Shown piece by piece: positions 19,524 through 28,846 of a stretch of 64,000 bases of DNA. Origin of the DNA: Chromatium okenii. GTDB lineage: Bacteria; Pseudomonadota; Gammaproteobacteria; Chromatiales; Chromatiaceae. Positions within the stretch are counted from its first letter, which is position 1, and every line of letters starts with the position of its first letter. The stretch lies in NCBI RefSeq assembly GCF_002958735.1, contig NZ_PPGH01000013.1, forward strand, positions 103,736 through 167,735, in the 5' to 3' direction. A program made the translations under genes and the position numbers. The notes beneath the pieces were generated by a model. The model searched no databases. It had not been told where the DNA came from and saw only the letters and a list, made by a program, of their open reading frames with translations.

Positions 19524-20629
19524 AAATCCCCCCAACCCCCCTTTTTCAAAGAGGGGCTTTCCTCATCTCCCCCCTTAGAAAAAGGGGGGCTGGGGGGGAT
19601 TTTTCCCAAATTGGCGACGTACCAATCCATCGCTTCAATCAATCCTTCGCCAATGCGATGCGTGGGTTCATAGCCGAGCAGTGTTTTGGCTTTGGAAATA
19701 TCGGCGAGCGAATGGCGCACGTCACCAGCGCGGAAATCCTGATAATTCGGTTTGAAATCAGCGAGATGTGGAAAGCGCGGCGCGAGTGCCGAGCGAATCG
19801 CTTCACACAATTCGTTGAGCGTGGTGCGTTCGCCCACTGCAACGTTGTAAACCTGATTGGTCGCGTCAGGATGCGTGGCGGTCGCTGCCAGCAAATTAGC
19901 CTGTACGGTGTTGGCGATGTAGCAGAAATCGCGGCTGGTTTCGCCATCGCCGTTGATCCACAACGCTTGATTGAAAATCATCTCGGCCGTCCATTTCGGC
20001 ACGACAGCGGCATACGCGCCGTTGGGGTCTTGACGTGCGCCGAAAATGTTGAAGTAGCGCAAACCGATGGTTTTGAAGCCATAAGCGCGGGCGAACACGT
20101 CGGCATATTGCTCATTGACCAACTTGGTCACGGCGTAAGGCGACAACGGTTTGCCAATCGCATCTTCCACTTTGGGCAGCCCGGGATGATCGCCGTAGGT
20201 CGAACTCGATGCTGCGTACACAAACCGTTTGACTCGCGCATCCCGCGCTGCCACCAACATGTTGAGAAAACCCGTGATATTGGCGGCATTGGTCGCAATC
20301 GGGTCTTCTAATGAACGCGGCACCGAACCGAGCGCCGCCTGATGCAATACATAATCAACACCAACGCAAGCGGCGCGGCAATCATCCAAATGGCAAATAT
20401 CGCCAACGATCATGCGGAAATGCGCCCACTGCGCAGGTGTCACTGCCTGCTGAATCTGATCAAGATTGTGACGGTGGCCGGTAGCAAAGTTATCCAGACC
20501 AATCACATGCTGATCCAATTTCAATAGTGTTTCTAATAGGTTGCAGCCGATAAATCCGGCAACGCCGGTAATCAACCAAGTGCGTGGCGCAGTCGGTAAT
20601 TGAATGCGAAGTTGATCGTAAGTCGTCAT
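19520..20629 (-). CDS. UDP-N-acetylhexosamine 4-epimerase-like (TviC/WbpP family)
   Basis: Extended short-chain dehydrogenase, 369 residues from the ATG at 20629. NAD-binding [12 protein letters not shown], catalytic Ser region [13 protein letters not shown], the Y-x3-K pair in [11 protein letters not shown], and [20 protein letters not shown] as in UDP-GlcNAc(A) 4-epimerases. It probably works with the adjacent UDP-sugar dehydrogenase to make a surface-polysaccharide precursor. The last ~27 residues (Pro/Ser/Lys/Gly-rich) are encoded by a palindromic repeat and are not part of the fold. Confidence 0.9.
   Translation of the reverse strand: MTTYDQLRIQLPTAPRTWLITGVAGFIGCNLLETLLKLDQHVIGLDNFATGHRHNLDQIQQAVTPAQWAHFRMIVGDICHLDDCRAACVGVDYVLHQAALGSVPRSLEDPIATNAANITGFLNMLVAARDARVKRFVYAASSSTYGDHPGLPKVEDAIGKPLSPYAVTKLVNEQYADVFARAYGFKTIGLRYFNIFGARQDPNGAYAAVVPKWTAEMIFNQALWINGDGETSRDFCYIANTVQANLLAATATHPDATNQVYNVAVGERTTLNELCEAIRSALAPRFPHLADFKPNYQDFRAGDVRHSLADISKAKTLLGYEPTHRIGEGLIEAMDWYVANLGKIPPSPPFSKGGDEESPSLKKGGWGDL
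19525..19602. repeat. GC-rich palindromic repeat spanning a gene junction
   Basis: An inverted repeat of about 75 bases. One arm runs AAATCCCCCC-AA-CCCCCCTTTTTC and the other GAAAAAGGGGGG-CTG-GGGGGGATTTTT, with a second internal CCCC/GGGG pairing. This kind of dispersed element is common in several bacterial genomes and often encodes Pro-Pro-Phe-Ser-Lys-Gly runs when read through. Here it forms the C-terminus of the epimerase and abuts the hyfB start codon. A single copy is seen in the window. Confidence 0.75.
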
Positions 20630-20646
20630 CGTTGAATTCCTAAAAT

Positions 20647-21933
20647 TTACAGTCGCCACAAATTAAAACCCGCAGCACGAATTGCCACCGGATCATAAGC
20701 TGATTTGACATCAATAAAGACACCGCCTGCTTTGAGATGCGCAGTTAATTGCGCCAGCGGCATTGCTAAATACTCACGGTGCGATACCGCTGCAACCATT
20801 GCCGCAGCGTTATTCGGCAATTGTTCCCACGGCGTGAGCGTTAATCCGTATTCATGTTCAGCTTCTATTGCTGCTGCTAATGGATCGTGTACTACGACGT
20901 TGCAGCCAAATGATTGCAATTCCGCAATTAAATCGGCGACTTTTGAATTGCGTAAATCCGGGCAATTTTCCTTAAACGTAAGACCGAGCACGATGACAGT
21001 TGCGCCTTTAATTCGGTCGCCGTGTTGAATCATCTGCTTCACTGTTTGCTGGGCGATATGCGCTGCCATGCCATCGTTGATGCGTCGCCCCGCGAGAATA
21101 ACTTCCGGGTGATAACCGAGCGCCACTGCCTTGTGCGTTAAATAGTACGGATCAACGCCGATGCAGTGTCCACCGACTAAACCGGGACGAAATGGCAGAA
21201 AATTCCATTTGGTTCCAGCCGCTTGCAGCACTTCCAACGTATCAATGCCGAGCCGGTCGAAAATCAGCGCCAGCTCATTCATCAGCGCAATGTTGAGATC
21301 GCGCTGCGTGTTCTCGATCACCTTCGCCGCCTCCGCAACCTTGATGGAGCTGGCGCGATGCACGCCGGCGGTAATCACCGAAGCGTACAGCGCAGCGACT
21401 ACATCGGTCGTCAGCGCAGTATCACCCGCAACCACCTTCACGATGCGCGTGATGGTGCGCTCCTTGTCGCCGGGATTGACGCGCTCCGGCGAATAACCGA
21501 CATGAAAATCCTGTTGCCATTTCAAACCGGAATGCTGCTCCAATAACGGGACGCAGATTTCCTCGGTTGCGCCGGGATAAACCGTTGATTCATAAACGAC
21601 AATTGCGCCGCGCTTCATGTATTTGCCGACCATCGTCGAGGCACTCACCAGCGGCGAAAAATCGGGAATGTGCGTTTGATCGACCGGCGTCGGCACGGCC
21701 ACGATGATGACATCGGCGCGATGCAACGTGGACGGCTCCTTGCTTACCGTGAGCCGCTTGGCTGCTCGCAAATCGTCGCTGCTCACTTCGCCAGTTGGAT
21801 CGCAATAATTAAGGTAATGCGCGATTTTTGTTTCAGAAAGATCATAGCCAATTGTTTCATAGCGTTTGCCAAATTCGACTGCCAGCGGCAAACCGACATA
21901 ACCCAGACCCACAACAGCAACAATAGTCTTCAT
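20647..21933 (-). CDS. UDP-N-acetyl-D-glucosamine/galactosamine 6-dehydrogenase (TviB/WbpA family)
   Basis: Oxidises the C6 of a UDP-N-acetylhexosamine to the uronic acid for capsule or O-antigen, 428 residues. NAD motif [14 protein letters not shown], catalytic region [12 protein letters not shown] (active Cys), the central [20 protein letters not shown] helix, and the C-terminal [15 protein letters not shown] lobe. The neighbouring epimerase, 17 bases downstream, makes a two-step pathway. Confidence 0.93.
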   Translation of the reverse strand: MKTIVAVVGLGYVGLPLAVEFGKRYETIGYDLSETKIAHYLNYCDPTGEVSSDDLRAAKRLTVSKEPSTLHRADVIIVAVPTPVDQTHIPDFSPLVSASTMVGKYMKRGAIVVYESTVYPGATEEICVPLLEQHSGLKWQQDFHVGYSPERVNPGDKERTITRIVKVVAGDTALTTDVVAALYASVITAGVHRASSIKVAEAAKVIENTQRDLNIALMNELALIFDRLGIDTLEVLQAAGTKWNFLPFRPGLVGGHCIGVDPYYLTHKAVALGYHPEVILAGRRINDGMAAHIAQQTVKQMIQHGDRIKGATVIVLGLTFKENCPDLRNSKVADLIAELQSFGCNVVVHDPLAAAIEAEHEYGLTLTPWEQLPNNAAAMVAAVSHREYLAMPLAQLTAHLKAGGVFIDVKSAYDPVAIRAAGFNLWRL

Positions 21934-22057
21934 AACGTTTCATTCCTATGAATGTGAAAACGGCAGTGTTTAAGCACACGGCAAATTGAATCATAAAACC
22001 CTAAGAAGACGAACACAACTTTAATTGACTGGAAATGATGCAATAAATACTTTGAAT

Positions 22058-22125
22058 GGTGATTATGAACAGCGCATTAACGAGGTGCTGCGTAATGATG
22101 TCGCAACGCTCAATCATCTGTGATT
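22058..22125 (+). pseudogene. 3' relic of a brnA antitoxin gene
   Basis: About 65 bases nearly identical to the last codons and stop of the intact brnA at 28.7 kb. Both share GAACAGCGCATTAACGAGGT and continue to the stop with a few mismatches (CGTAATGATG against CGCAATTATG). No start or upstream part remains. The copy marks the left border of the island and suggests that a brnTA gene once preceded the first unit too. Confidence 0.8.
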
Positions 22126-22160
22126 TACCAATAACACCTGCTATAGCAAAGTAAAAATAT

Positions 22161-23326
22161 ATGAACACTCACGATCCTAGCTACAAACTACTGTTTTTGC
22201 ATCCGCAAATGGTGCGCGATCTTCTTATTGGCTTTGTGAATGAGCCTTGGGTTGCCGATCTTGATTTTGATACGCTCGAACAAGTCAGCGGCAGTTATAT
22301 CAGCGATGATTTACGCGAACGCGAAGATGATTTGCTCTGGCGAGTACGGTTGCGCGATTATGCGCCACATCTACGTTATCTGTTGCTTGATGAAGGCGCA
22401 ATTGATGAAAGCACACCTTGGGCATTAAAAAATCTGGTGGCGGCATTATTTCGTTTAGAAAAAAGCCGAGGACCACAACCATTGCAAGCGGCATTAACTG
22501 CATTGACTCATTGGCTTGATGCACCTGAGCAAGCGAGTTTACGACGTGCATTTACGGTGTGGATTAAACGGGTATTGATTCCGGCGCGATTGCCGGGCAT
22601 CAATTTTCCAGAACTAGGTGATTTATTAGAGATTAAAACCATGTTGGCAGAAAGCGTACTTGATTGGACTCAAGAATGGAAACAGCAAGGATTGGAGCAA
22701 GGATTGGAGCTAGACTCTAGTATTAAATTAAGTACGTTATAGTGCTCTTTAACCTATAGAAAACACTCTTAGCAGTGACCGCGCCCTACAGATTGAGAAT
22801 ATAAAAAGGTGGATTTTCTTGTTTTTTAGGCATGGTTGTTTGAGAATAAAGTGGTGGATGGTATCCACAAGCGCGAAGGTTTCGCGTCCCGTCGGGTATG
22901 AACAACATTTGGTCGCAAAGCCACTCTGCCCAAGGATGATCAGCCGGGTGGCTTTTATGGTAACGCCAGGGCGCAATTGTTCAGTAGTACTCGATGTTGC
23001 CAACGCAGGTTGGCCGTTCGGTTGAGACTGCCCAACCAGGACTCCAGTTGCAGTGATGTCACTATCAACGGAGAGCGAATGACCCAGTTGTGCATAAACA
23101 CTTTTGCGCACATTTTTGGGAGCAGCAAGGATTAGAGCAAGGATTACAGAAGGGACGCTTGGAAGGTGAAACCAGTTTATTAGAGCGCCAGTTCATTAAA
23201 CGCTTCGGCGCACTCACTGAAGAAACCCGTGCTCGTTTACGCGCAAGCAGCAGCGAGCAGCGCCAATTATGGGCTGAACGCATTTTTGATGCGCTTAATT
23301 TAGAGGATGTTTTTATTGATGATTAA
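22161..23326 (+). pseudogene. Rpn-family recombination-promoting nuclease, broken
   Basis: The left part (22161-22742) has the Rpn/transposase_31 N-terminus (HDPSYKLLFLHPQMVRDLL) and C-terminal lobe (ASLRRAFTVWIKRVLIPARL). The middle, where the family carries its PD-(D/E)XK catalytic core, is deleted between WRVRLRDY and APHLRYLLLD. The frame then dies, and about 370 unrelated bases follow. The DUF4351 tail (GLEQGLQKGR, then LLERQFIKRFGALTEETRAR) resumes near 23119 and ends at 23326. Cannot encode an active nuclease as it stands. Confidence 0.85.
22743..23105. other. Unidentified ~360-base insert inside the rpn gene
   Basis: A stretch without convincing coding content that separates the two rpn pieces. 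It contains a perfect small hairpin, GTGGAT-GGT-ATCCAC at 22854-22868, and a minus-strand open frame of 120 residues whose composition does not look protein-like. Short hairpins like this occur at the ends of IS200/IS605-type elements, but no transposase or TnpB sequence is recognisable. A solo insertion-element relic is possible, not shown. Confidence 0.3.
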
Positions 23327-23430
23327 GTTATAGACTATGTGTCACCTGTTAAACAGGACGCTGTTGTTCATTGCTTGAGGTCAATCAGGCAATGAACATT
23401 TTTTTTAATCATTCCACTGGAGCATTCATC

Positions 23431-24579
23431 ATGCCAAAAGTTATCAAGTTTGATTTACCCATCGACGGCATCAGAGCAAAGAACATTGAGGAAATCCGCG
23501 ACCATTTCACCCTTGAAATTCTCGCTCATTTCCGCAGCGGGCTGTTGGCAAAATGGCTGGCGGTGCGCAAATTAAGCGAGGAACTGGCAGCAGTGCAAGC
23601 ATTGGATGGTTTGGACGATCACGCGGTGTTGAAGGGATTGTGCGGCGCGTTTGGTGTGGAAGCAGATGATTTGATTATTGCTGAGGCGTTAAAAGAACCA
23701 GTCGGACAAGCGGGAGAAAATGTGTTGGAAGTTGCGCAGCATTACGCGCAATTGGCAGAGGCGATTGATTCTGCGATTTATGAAGCAGTCAGAACGCAAG
23801 GCATCGTTAAGAATGAGATGTTTGATTATTACTCTTGGACGGAAGCTGCTTGTTATAAAAGTAAGGCGTTATTTACAAGCAGATCAAAAGAATCTGCACC
23901 TGCAATTCCTGTTGCACCGGCTATTGGCAGCGTTATTCACACTTTTGATTTTTCTAATACAAATCGTTCCATCGGTGATATTGTCGGATGGTTTTTGATG
24001 TCGGAATATGCAGAAGATTATTGTTCAAACTGGCACAACTTTATTGCTGTATTAAATCAGCGCAAGCAACTTCTGTCTTCGATGACTGAAAAAGTGACGA
24101 TCCCGCTGCTGAAAAAGGCGCTCAATGATCGCGTCGCGTGGCTTGAAGACATCATTACTTTACTGAAGGATAAGGAAAAAGATTTCAACGCAGAGCAGCG
24201 TATGAGCGATCAAGAAAAAGATCGTCGGGGAAAAAGAAATCAGGAGAAGCTCGACATCATCAGAAGCCTTCCAGCAGAGAAGAAAACGATGATTTCACAG
24301 CCGCGCACTGGGCAGGTTTCACTTGTGGTGCGACCAAGGAATTCTTTTCATCCTTACTTAGTTGGTAATGATTCTGTTGAATCTAAATACAAAAAAGGTG
24401 ATTTGATTTGCGCACATGATAAAGTTGGTGGTGTCATTTCAACAGTCACCGGAGTGATTACTGATATAGGAAAAGAAAAGCCTGATGTAAAAATTTTTTG
24501 TGAATTAGAAGAAGTATTAGTTGATCAATTAGGTGGATTTATGCGTACTCATGTGTTTGGAATAGACATATCGAATTAA
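23431..24579 (+). CDS. Modular protein: conserved N-terminal module with a unique C-terminus (unit A)
   Basis: 382 residues from the ATG at 23431. Residues 1-82 (IKFDLPIDGIRAKNIEEIRD, LLAKWLAVRKLSEELAAVQA) are almost identical to the first 82 of the genes at 28847 and 34708, a short helical module repeated as an N-terminal adaptor. The rest differs from both: a helical middle, a charged stretch near residues 240-275 (KDKEKDFNAEQRMSDQEKDR) and a beta-rich tail. It replaces the DUF1566 domain found in the other two. Function unknown; I infer the module docks to the ATPase of the unit. Confidence 0.75.
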   Translation: MPKVIKFDLPIDGIRAKNIEEIRDHFTLEILAHFRSGLLAKWLAVRKLSEELAAVQALDGLDDHAVLKGLCGAFGVEADDLIIAEALKEPVGQAGENVLEVAQHYAQLAEAIDSAIYEAVRTQGIVKNEMFDYYSWTEAACYKSKALFTSRSKESAPAIPVAPAIGSVIHTFDFSNTNRSIGDIVGWFLMSEYAEDYCSNWHNFIAVLNQRKQLLSSMTEKVTIPLLKKALNDRVAWLEDIITLLKDKEKDFNAEQRMSDQEKDRRGKRNQEKLDIIRSLPAEKKTMISQPRTGQVSLVVRPRNSFHPYLVGNDSVESKYKKGDLICAHDKVGGVISTVTGVITDIGKEKPDVKIFCELEEVLVDQLGGFMRTHVFGIDISN

Positions 24580-24610
24580 ACTACATTCGCCGCCGTGAAT
24601 ACCATATTTT

Positions 24611-24652
24611 TTGGAGATTCCAATTCATGCCCCACTCCCTCACTGAATGATT
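24611..24652 (+). repeat. Truncated duplicate of the ATPase gene leader
   Basis: The sequence GAGATTCCAATTCATGCCCCACTCCCTCACTGAATGA closely copies the leader and first codons of the ATPase gene at about 24921-24955, but runs into a stop after seven codons. It is a small scar of an earlier rearrangement. It lies between the modular gene and the small-protein gene of unit A. The spacer of unit B (29933-29981) lacks it. Confidence 0.7.
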
Positions 24653-24692
24653 AAACCAATCATGGTTCTGAAAACTGAATCGAGGCTAAATA

Positions 24693-24881
24693 ATGACTGC
24701 AACTGCACAACAATTTATTTCGATGTTCAAAGCACTGCCTGCTAATGAACAAAAAGAAGTGCTTTTGAATTTACTCCGCTTGCCGATTGAAATCCCTGAT
24801 GATGCAATCGCTGATGAGGAATTGCGCATTGCTGCTGATAGCTTGTTTTTAGAATTGGATCATCGGGAGCTGCGGCATTGA
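24693..24881 (+). CDS. 62-residue small acidic protein (unit A)
   Basis: An acidic, helical protein (LPANEQKEVLLNLLRLP, ADEELRIAADSLFLELDHRE) with its near-twin at 29982. The composition and size resemble antitoxins of the addiction-module type that precede a toxin gene, but no toxin follows; the next gene is the ATPase 51 bases on. I do not recognise a named family. It may be a small regulator or adaptor of the unit. Confidence 0.7.
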   Translation: MTATAQQFISMFKALPANEQKEVLLNLLRLPIEIPDDAIADEELRIAADSLFLELDHRELRH

Positions 24882-24932
24882 TTATGAGTTTTCAACCATT
24901 TTTTATGGCATTCAATATCGAGATTTCAATTC

Positions 24933-26419
24933 ATGCCCAACTCCCTCACTGAAACGATTCGCGCTCATGTTGAATCGCATTATCCGCTGCTTTATTTACT
25001 CACTCACGCCGAGAATGAAGCCGACGCGCTAATCCGCGATCTCGCCGACGGCCGCAAAATTCTGGAATGGAATATGGCGCGGGGCATGGTCGATTTCGCC
25101 ACCAAGCGCCCGCTCATCGCGTGGTGCGATCTCGCCACTGCGCTAGATAACCTGTTAGATCAAGACCTTGAGCATCACGTCATCGTCATCCGCGATGCCC
25201 ATCTCGGTCTGCGCGATCAGCCGCTGGCCATCGCCCGCCTCAAATTGCTGGTCAATCGCATCCTCGCCGATGACGACAGCGCCGTGACGCTATTCCTGAT
25301 TTCCTCGCAGGTATTGCTGCCGCCGGAATTGGAAAAATTTATCACGCTATTTGAATTGCCGTTGCCCGATGAAACGGTGATTAGTGAAGAACTCGACAGC
25401 TATACAACCGCTTATGACACCAATTTAGATGCTGCCAGCCGCAGCAAACTCGCATTGGCGCTGCAAGGTTTAACCCGTTATGAAATCGGGCAACTCATCA
25501 ATCGCAGTTATCAACGCAGCGGCAAAATTAGCCTTGATGATTTAGATTTAGTGCTGACAGAAAAAGCGCAGATCATTAAAAAAAGCGGCATTTTAGAAAT
25601 GCTGACCGTGCGCGAAAAGTTAGAAGACATCGGCGGTCTCGGCAAATTAAAACCTTGGCTGCAACAAAAAAGTCTGGTGCTCTCCAATTGGCCAGAAGCG
25701 CGGGCGTTTGGGGTTGAACCACCAAAAGGCGTGATGATTGTCGGAATGCCCGGCTGCGGTAAATCCTTGACCGCCAAAGCCACTGCTGCGTTATTCAATT
25801 TGCCCTTATTAAAACTGGATATGGGTTCATTGATGGGCAAATACGTTGGCGAAAGTGAAGGCAATATGCGCCGTGCGATTCAGGTTGCCGAAGCAGTAAG
25901 CCCCTGCGTGTTATGGGTGGACGAAGTAGAAAAGCGTTTGTCGGATTGGTAGCGGCGGCGAAGGTTCAGAAGTAGCAACGCGGTTATTCGGCTATTTTTT
26001 AACGTGGATGCAAGATAAAACCAAGCAGGTATTTGTGATTGCCACTGCCAATGATATTTCCGCATTGCCGCCAGAATTACTGCGGAAAGGGCGTTTTGAT
26101 GAGATTTTTTATGTCGATTTTCCCACTGAAACCGAGCGCGTTGAGATTTTCCGCGTGCATTTAGAACGCCGCAACCGTTTATCCGCGCAGATTCAATTGG
26201 AAGAATTGGCGCAAAAAACGCAGGCTATTCGGGCGCAGATATTGAAGCAGTCGTAAAAGAAGCGATTGAAAAGGCGTTTGTGCAGAATTGCGCCACGCTT
26301 GACAATGCGCGTTATTGCGCGTCATCAATAATACGCATCCGCTGCGTGAAGTGATGAAAAAGAAGGTTCAAGAATATGCGGATCGGTTCGCAGAAATGAA
26401 AATTAAACCCGCATCCTGA
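24933..26419 (+). CDS. Ycf46-like AAA+ ATPase (unit A, several frameshifts)
   Basis: About 495 residues when repaired. N-terminal non-catalytic region (residues 1-220: [38 protein letters not shown]), then the AAA+ core: Walker A GMPGCGKS at 271-278, Walker [10 protein letters not shown] at 326-334, sensor region [20 protein letters not shown], and arginine-rich GRFDEIF. This layout is that of the cyanobacterial/plastid Ycf46 family, named there from a CO2-utilisation role. The frame breaks after residue 334 (two lost bases near 25934-25947), near 26222 and near 26310; the copy at 30222 has the missing bases. Confidence 0.85.
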
Positions 26420-26449
26420 TTGCATTTTTACCCGCATTTTGCTATTCAT

Positions 26450-26488
26450 TTAACCCGACGTTGCCGCTGGCAATGTCGGGTTTTTTAT
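26450..26488 (+). terminator. Intrinsic terminator between ATPase and effector genes (unit A)
   Basis: The stem CCCGAC-GTTGCC pairs with GGCAAT-GTCGGG around a short CT loop and is followed by six T residues. The same hairpin is conserved in unit B at about 31744-31780. It would end the ATPase transcript before the next gene. Confidence 0.8.
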
Positions 26489-26520
26489 TGTTCACCATTA
26501 CATTTAATCGGAGCAGCAAC

Positions 26521-28104
26521 ATGACTCAAGACACTTCTGCAACCAACGACTTTGAATTACTCAACGATGAACAGGTGCAACAGCAACACGCCAATCAACT
26601 CGCGGTGCAAGTGTTTCAGGGTGAAGAAAACGCTAAAACAACCGGCAATCTCATTACAAAATTTGTCGATTCTTATAGCCGCCAGCGCCATGAACTGCCA
26701 TTAAATGACTGGCTCACCAGTGAGTTTCGTTTATATCCGACGATTTGGCAGGATGAGACGGAAATAGTCACCACCGCCAATGAGATTATTGTCAGCGTCA
26801 CGGCAGCGAACGAAGCAAAAACGGCGCTGTACACGCATTTAGATAAAGGCAAAAGCCGTGACAGTTGGTTGGCGCAGCGGCTTGAAATGGGCGCTAAACA
26901 AGCTGGCGTGGTCAACGTGGGTGAATACGCCGCTGGAATTGATCGCGCTTTAACGGATGCCAACGATCAATTTCGCGGGCGCGTATTCAATCAAGATGGC
27001 ACCATCAGCACCAATCCGCATTTACACGGTTTGCTGGCGGAAAGCGAAATCGCCAATCAATTTAATATCCGTGCGACCACCACTGGCTCCAAGATTCGCG
27101 CCGAGGTCTTAAATGAGACTGGCTGGAATTCGCACGACATTGTATTAAAAGATGCGGCGGGAAAACCGCTTGAAAACATCCAAGTAAAATCCTACGCTGA
27201 CACCAATCAACTGATTAAAAACCTGAAAGATCACGAGGGTTATCCCGAAGGCACAACCATTGTGGTGCATGAAGAACAGGTGCAGCGGGTGCAAGAAGAA
27301 TTCCCAGATCGGAAAGTCACCAGCAAGATTGAAGTTGATGATGTTGCGGTGGATATGCCGAGCCGTGAGGAATTAAAACAGCTACAGGAAGATGCACAAC
27401 GTGATGCTGAAATCCGCGAATACGAATGGAGTGAAGTCAATCGGATGAACGTTGCCAAAGCTATTGGCAAACAAGCATTGGTTGGCGCAGCGATTACTGC
27501 TGGAATGCAAGGCGCTCGTATTTTAGGACGGCGGATTTGGAATAGCATCACTGGTAAAGAAAATCCCTCGGCAAATGAAGATTTACAGGAGTTTTTTGAG
27601 AGTTCGGTGAAAAGCGGAGCCAATGTTGGCGTACAGGTTGCCGTATCTGGTGCAGTGGTGGTGGCGGCTAAAAATGGTTGGTTGGGAGCGTTATTAAAAA
27701 ATACTCCCGCCGGACACATTGCCAATATCGTGTATGTCGGTATGGAAAACGCAAAAGTATTATTTAAGTTTGCGACCGGTCAACTCAGCGGTGAAGAAGC
27801 CCTTGATGCCGCAGGCAATGTCAGTTGTAGCGCCATTGGCGGTTTAATGGGCGCTGGCTTGGGTGCGGCTAAAGGAGCGACATTGGGCGCAGTTTTTGGC
27901 CCAATTGGTATCGCAGTTGGCGGTTTTATTGGTGGCGTGGTCGGTGGGATGGCGGGTAGCACCATTGGCGAGGCAGTTTATGCCGGCGGTAAAGCAATTG
28001 TTAAAACTGCGGTCAGCGTGGTGAAAAGTATTGCAGAAGGCGTTAAAGACGTGGTGACCAGCGTTGCCAGCGCACTCAATCCGTTGAATTGGTTTGGTTG
28101 GTAA
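26521..28104 (+). CDS. Nuclease-like / glycine-zipper membrane protein (unit A, intact)
   Basis: 527 residues from the ATG at 26521, with GGAG at 26513-26516. Residues 170-225 contain LLAESEIANQF, then WNSHDIVLKDAAG and IQVKSYADT: an E...D...QxK arrangement (D206, Q221, K223) like PD-(D/E)XK nucleases. Residues 300-400 are amphipathic. Residues 437-480 are a glycine-zipper pair of hydrophobic helices (GGLMGAGLGAAKGATLGAVFG, cut at 20: GGLMGAGLGAAKGATLGAVF), as in pore-forming or membrane-inserting proteins. No family name recognised. Likely effector, by inference. Confidence 0.75.
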   Translation: MTQDTSATNDFELLNDEQVQQQHANQLAVQVFQGEENAKTTGNLITKFVDSYSRQRHELPLNDWLTSEFRLYPTIWQDETEIVTTANEIIVSVTAANEAKTALYTHLDKGKSRDSWLAQRLEMGAKQAGVVNVGEYAAGIDRALTDANDQFRGRVFNQDGTISTNPHLHGLLAESEIANQFNIRATTTGSKIRAEVLNETGWNSHDIVLKDAAGKPLENIQVKSYADTNQLIKNLKDHEGYPEGTTIVVHEEQVQRVQEEFPDRKVTSKIEVDDVAVDMPSREELKQLQEDAQRDAEIREYEWSEVNRMNVAKAIGKQALVGAAITAGMQGARILGRRIWNSITGKENPSANEDLQEFFESSVKSGANVGVQVAVSGAVVVAAKNGWLGALLKNTPAGHIANIVYVGMENAKVLFKFATGQLSGEEALDAAGNVSCSAIGGLMGAGLGAAKGATLGAVFGPIGIAVGGFIGGVVGGMAGSTIGEAVYAGGKAIVKTAVSVVKSIAEGVKDVVTSVASALNPLNWFGW

Positions 28105-28196
28105 AACAATTGGCGTATATTTACCGCCAATCTTATGATGAAGTTCGATCTGTCTATCGACACCATCAACTTTTAGTATTGATTTGGGAGTGCTGG

Positions 28197-28463
28197 GTGA
28201 AATTCACTTATGACCGGGAAAAAGATGCAGCAAATTTAGCGAAACATTCCGTTTCGTTAGCATTGGCGGCAGATTTAGATTGGGATACAGCATTAACATG
28301 GTTGGATAATCGACGCGATTATGGTGAACCACGCCAGTGTGGAATTGGCTATATCGGGCTGCGTTTGTTTTTTGTGGCTTTTGTTGATCGTGCCAATGTA
28401 CGGCGTATTATTAGCCTACGCAAAGCTAACCCTCGTGAGATAAAACACTATGCCAAAACTTAA
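28197..28463 (+). CDS. brnT: BrnT-family toxin
   Basis: Type II ribonuclease toxin, 88 residues. Signature features: FTYDREKDAANLAKHSVSL, DWDTALTWLDNRRDYGEPR and the C-terminal RIISLRKANPREIKHYA. I chose the GTG at 28197, which has a GGGAG ribosome site just upstream and gives the usual BrnT N-terminus; the longer frame begins inside the previous gene's end. It overlaps the antitoxin gene by 14 bases, the usual brnTA order. Confidence 0.9.
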   Translation: MKFTYDREKDAANLAKHSVSLALAADLDWDTALTWLDNRRDYGEPRQCGIGYIGLRLFFVAFVDRANVRRIISLRKANPREIKHYAKT

Positions 28464-28725
28464 ACCCGGAACAATCATTCCTACTCCAGAAGAAGATGCT
28501 TTAATTACTGCAGCGGCGATGTCTGATCCCGATGCAATGCCATTCACTGATGAAGAATGGGACGCAGTAAAACCCTTTGTGCGTATTGGTTGCTCACCTC
28601 AATTCTCTGCCGCAATTCAAATTGATGAAGATGTTTTAGTGGCTCTAAAAGCATTGGGTGATGATTGGGAACAGCGCATTAACGAGGTGCTGCGCAATTA
28701 TGTCGCAACGCACAACCATCTGTGA
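28450..28725 (+). CDS. brnA: BrnA-family antitoxin
   Basis: Neutralises BrnT and represses the operon, 91 residues. N-terminus MPKLKPGTIIPTPEEDALI, a central FTDEEWDAVKP, and a C-terminal ribbon-helix-helix region (DEDVLVALKALGDDWEQRIN). The last 55 bases are also found as a relic at 22.06 kb. Sits between the two island units. Confidence 0.9.
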   Translation: MPKLKPGTIIPTPEEDALITAAAMSDPDAMPFTDEEWDAVKPFVRIGCSPQFSAAIQIDEDVLVALKALGDDWEQRINEVLRNYVATHNHL

Positions 28726-28846
28726 TGACATTGAGTACTAGGACAGATTGAAATGATGACGCCATTTGCTTATGATTGGTTGCGGGTTCTGCTACGCAAA
28801 GCTCCCGCATTTCTTTTCACCACAGTTGTTTATTGGAGCATTCATC

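Larger units (their letters stand above)
23371..28104 (+). repeat. Duplicated island unit A
   Basis: First copy of a unit repeated at 28766-33375 with nearly identical sequence over most of its length. Gene order: modular sensor-like gene, 62-residue small protein, Ycf46-like ATPase, terminator, nuclease-like/glycine-zipper protein. The copies differ mainly in the C-terminal half of the first gene and in scattered single-base losses. The offset between units is 5,416 bases at the first start codon. Confidence 0.9.

Noticed and set aside
19658..20311. 217-codon plus-strand frame opposite the epimerase
   Set aside because: Antisense shadow of a conserved gene.
22749..23111. 120-codon minus-strand frame in the rpn insert
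   Set aside because: Low-complexity, no family resemblance; kept only as an unidentified insert.
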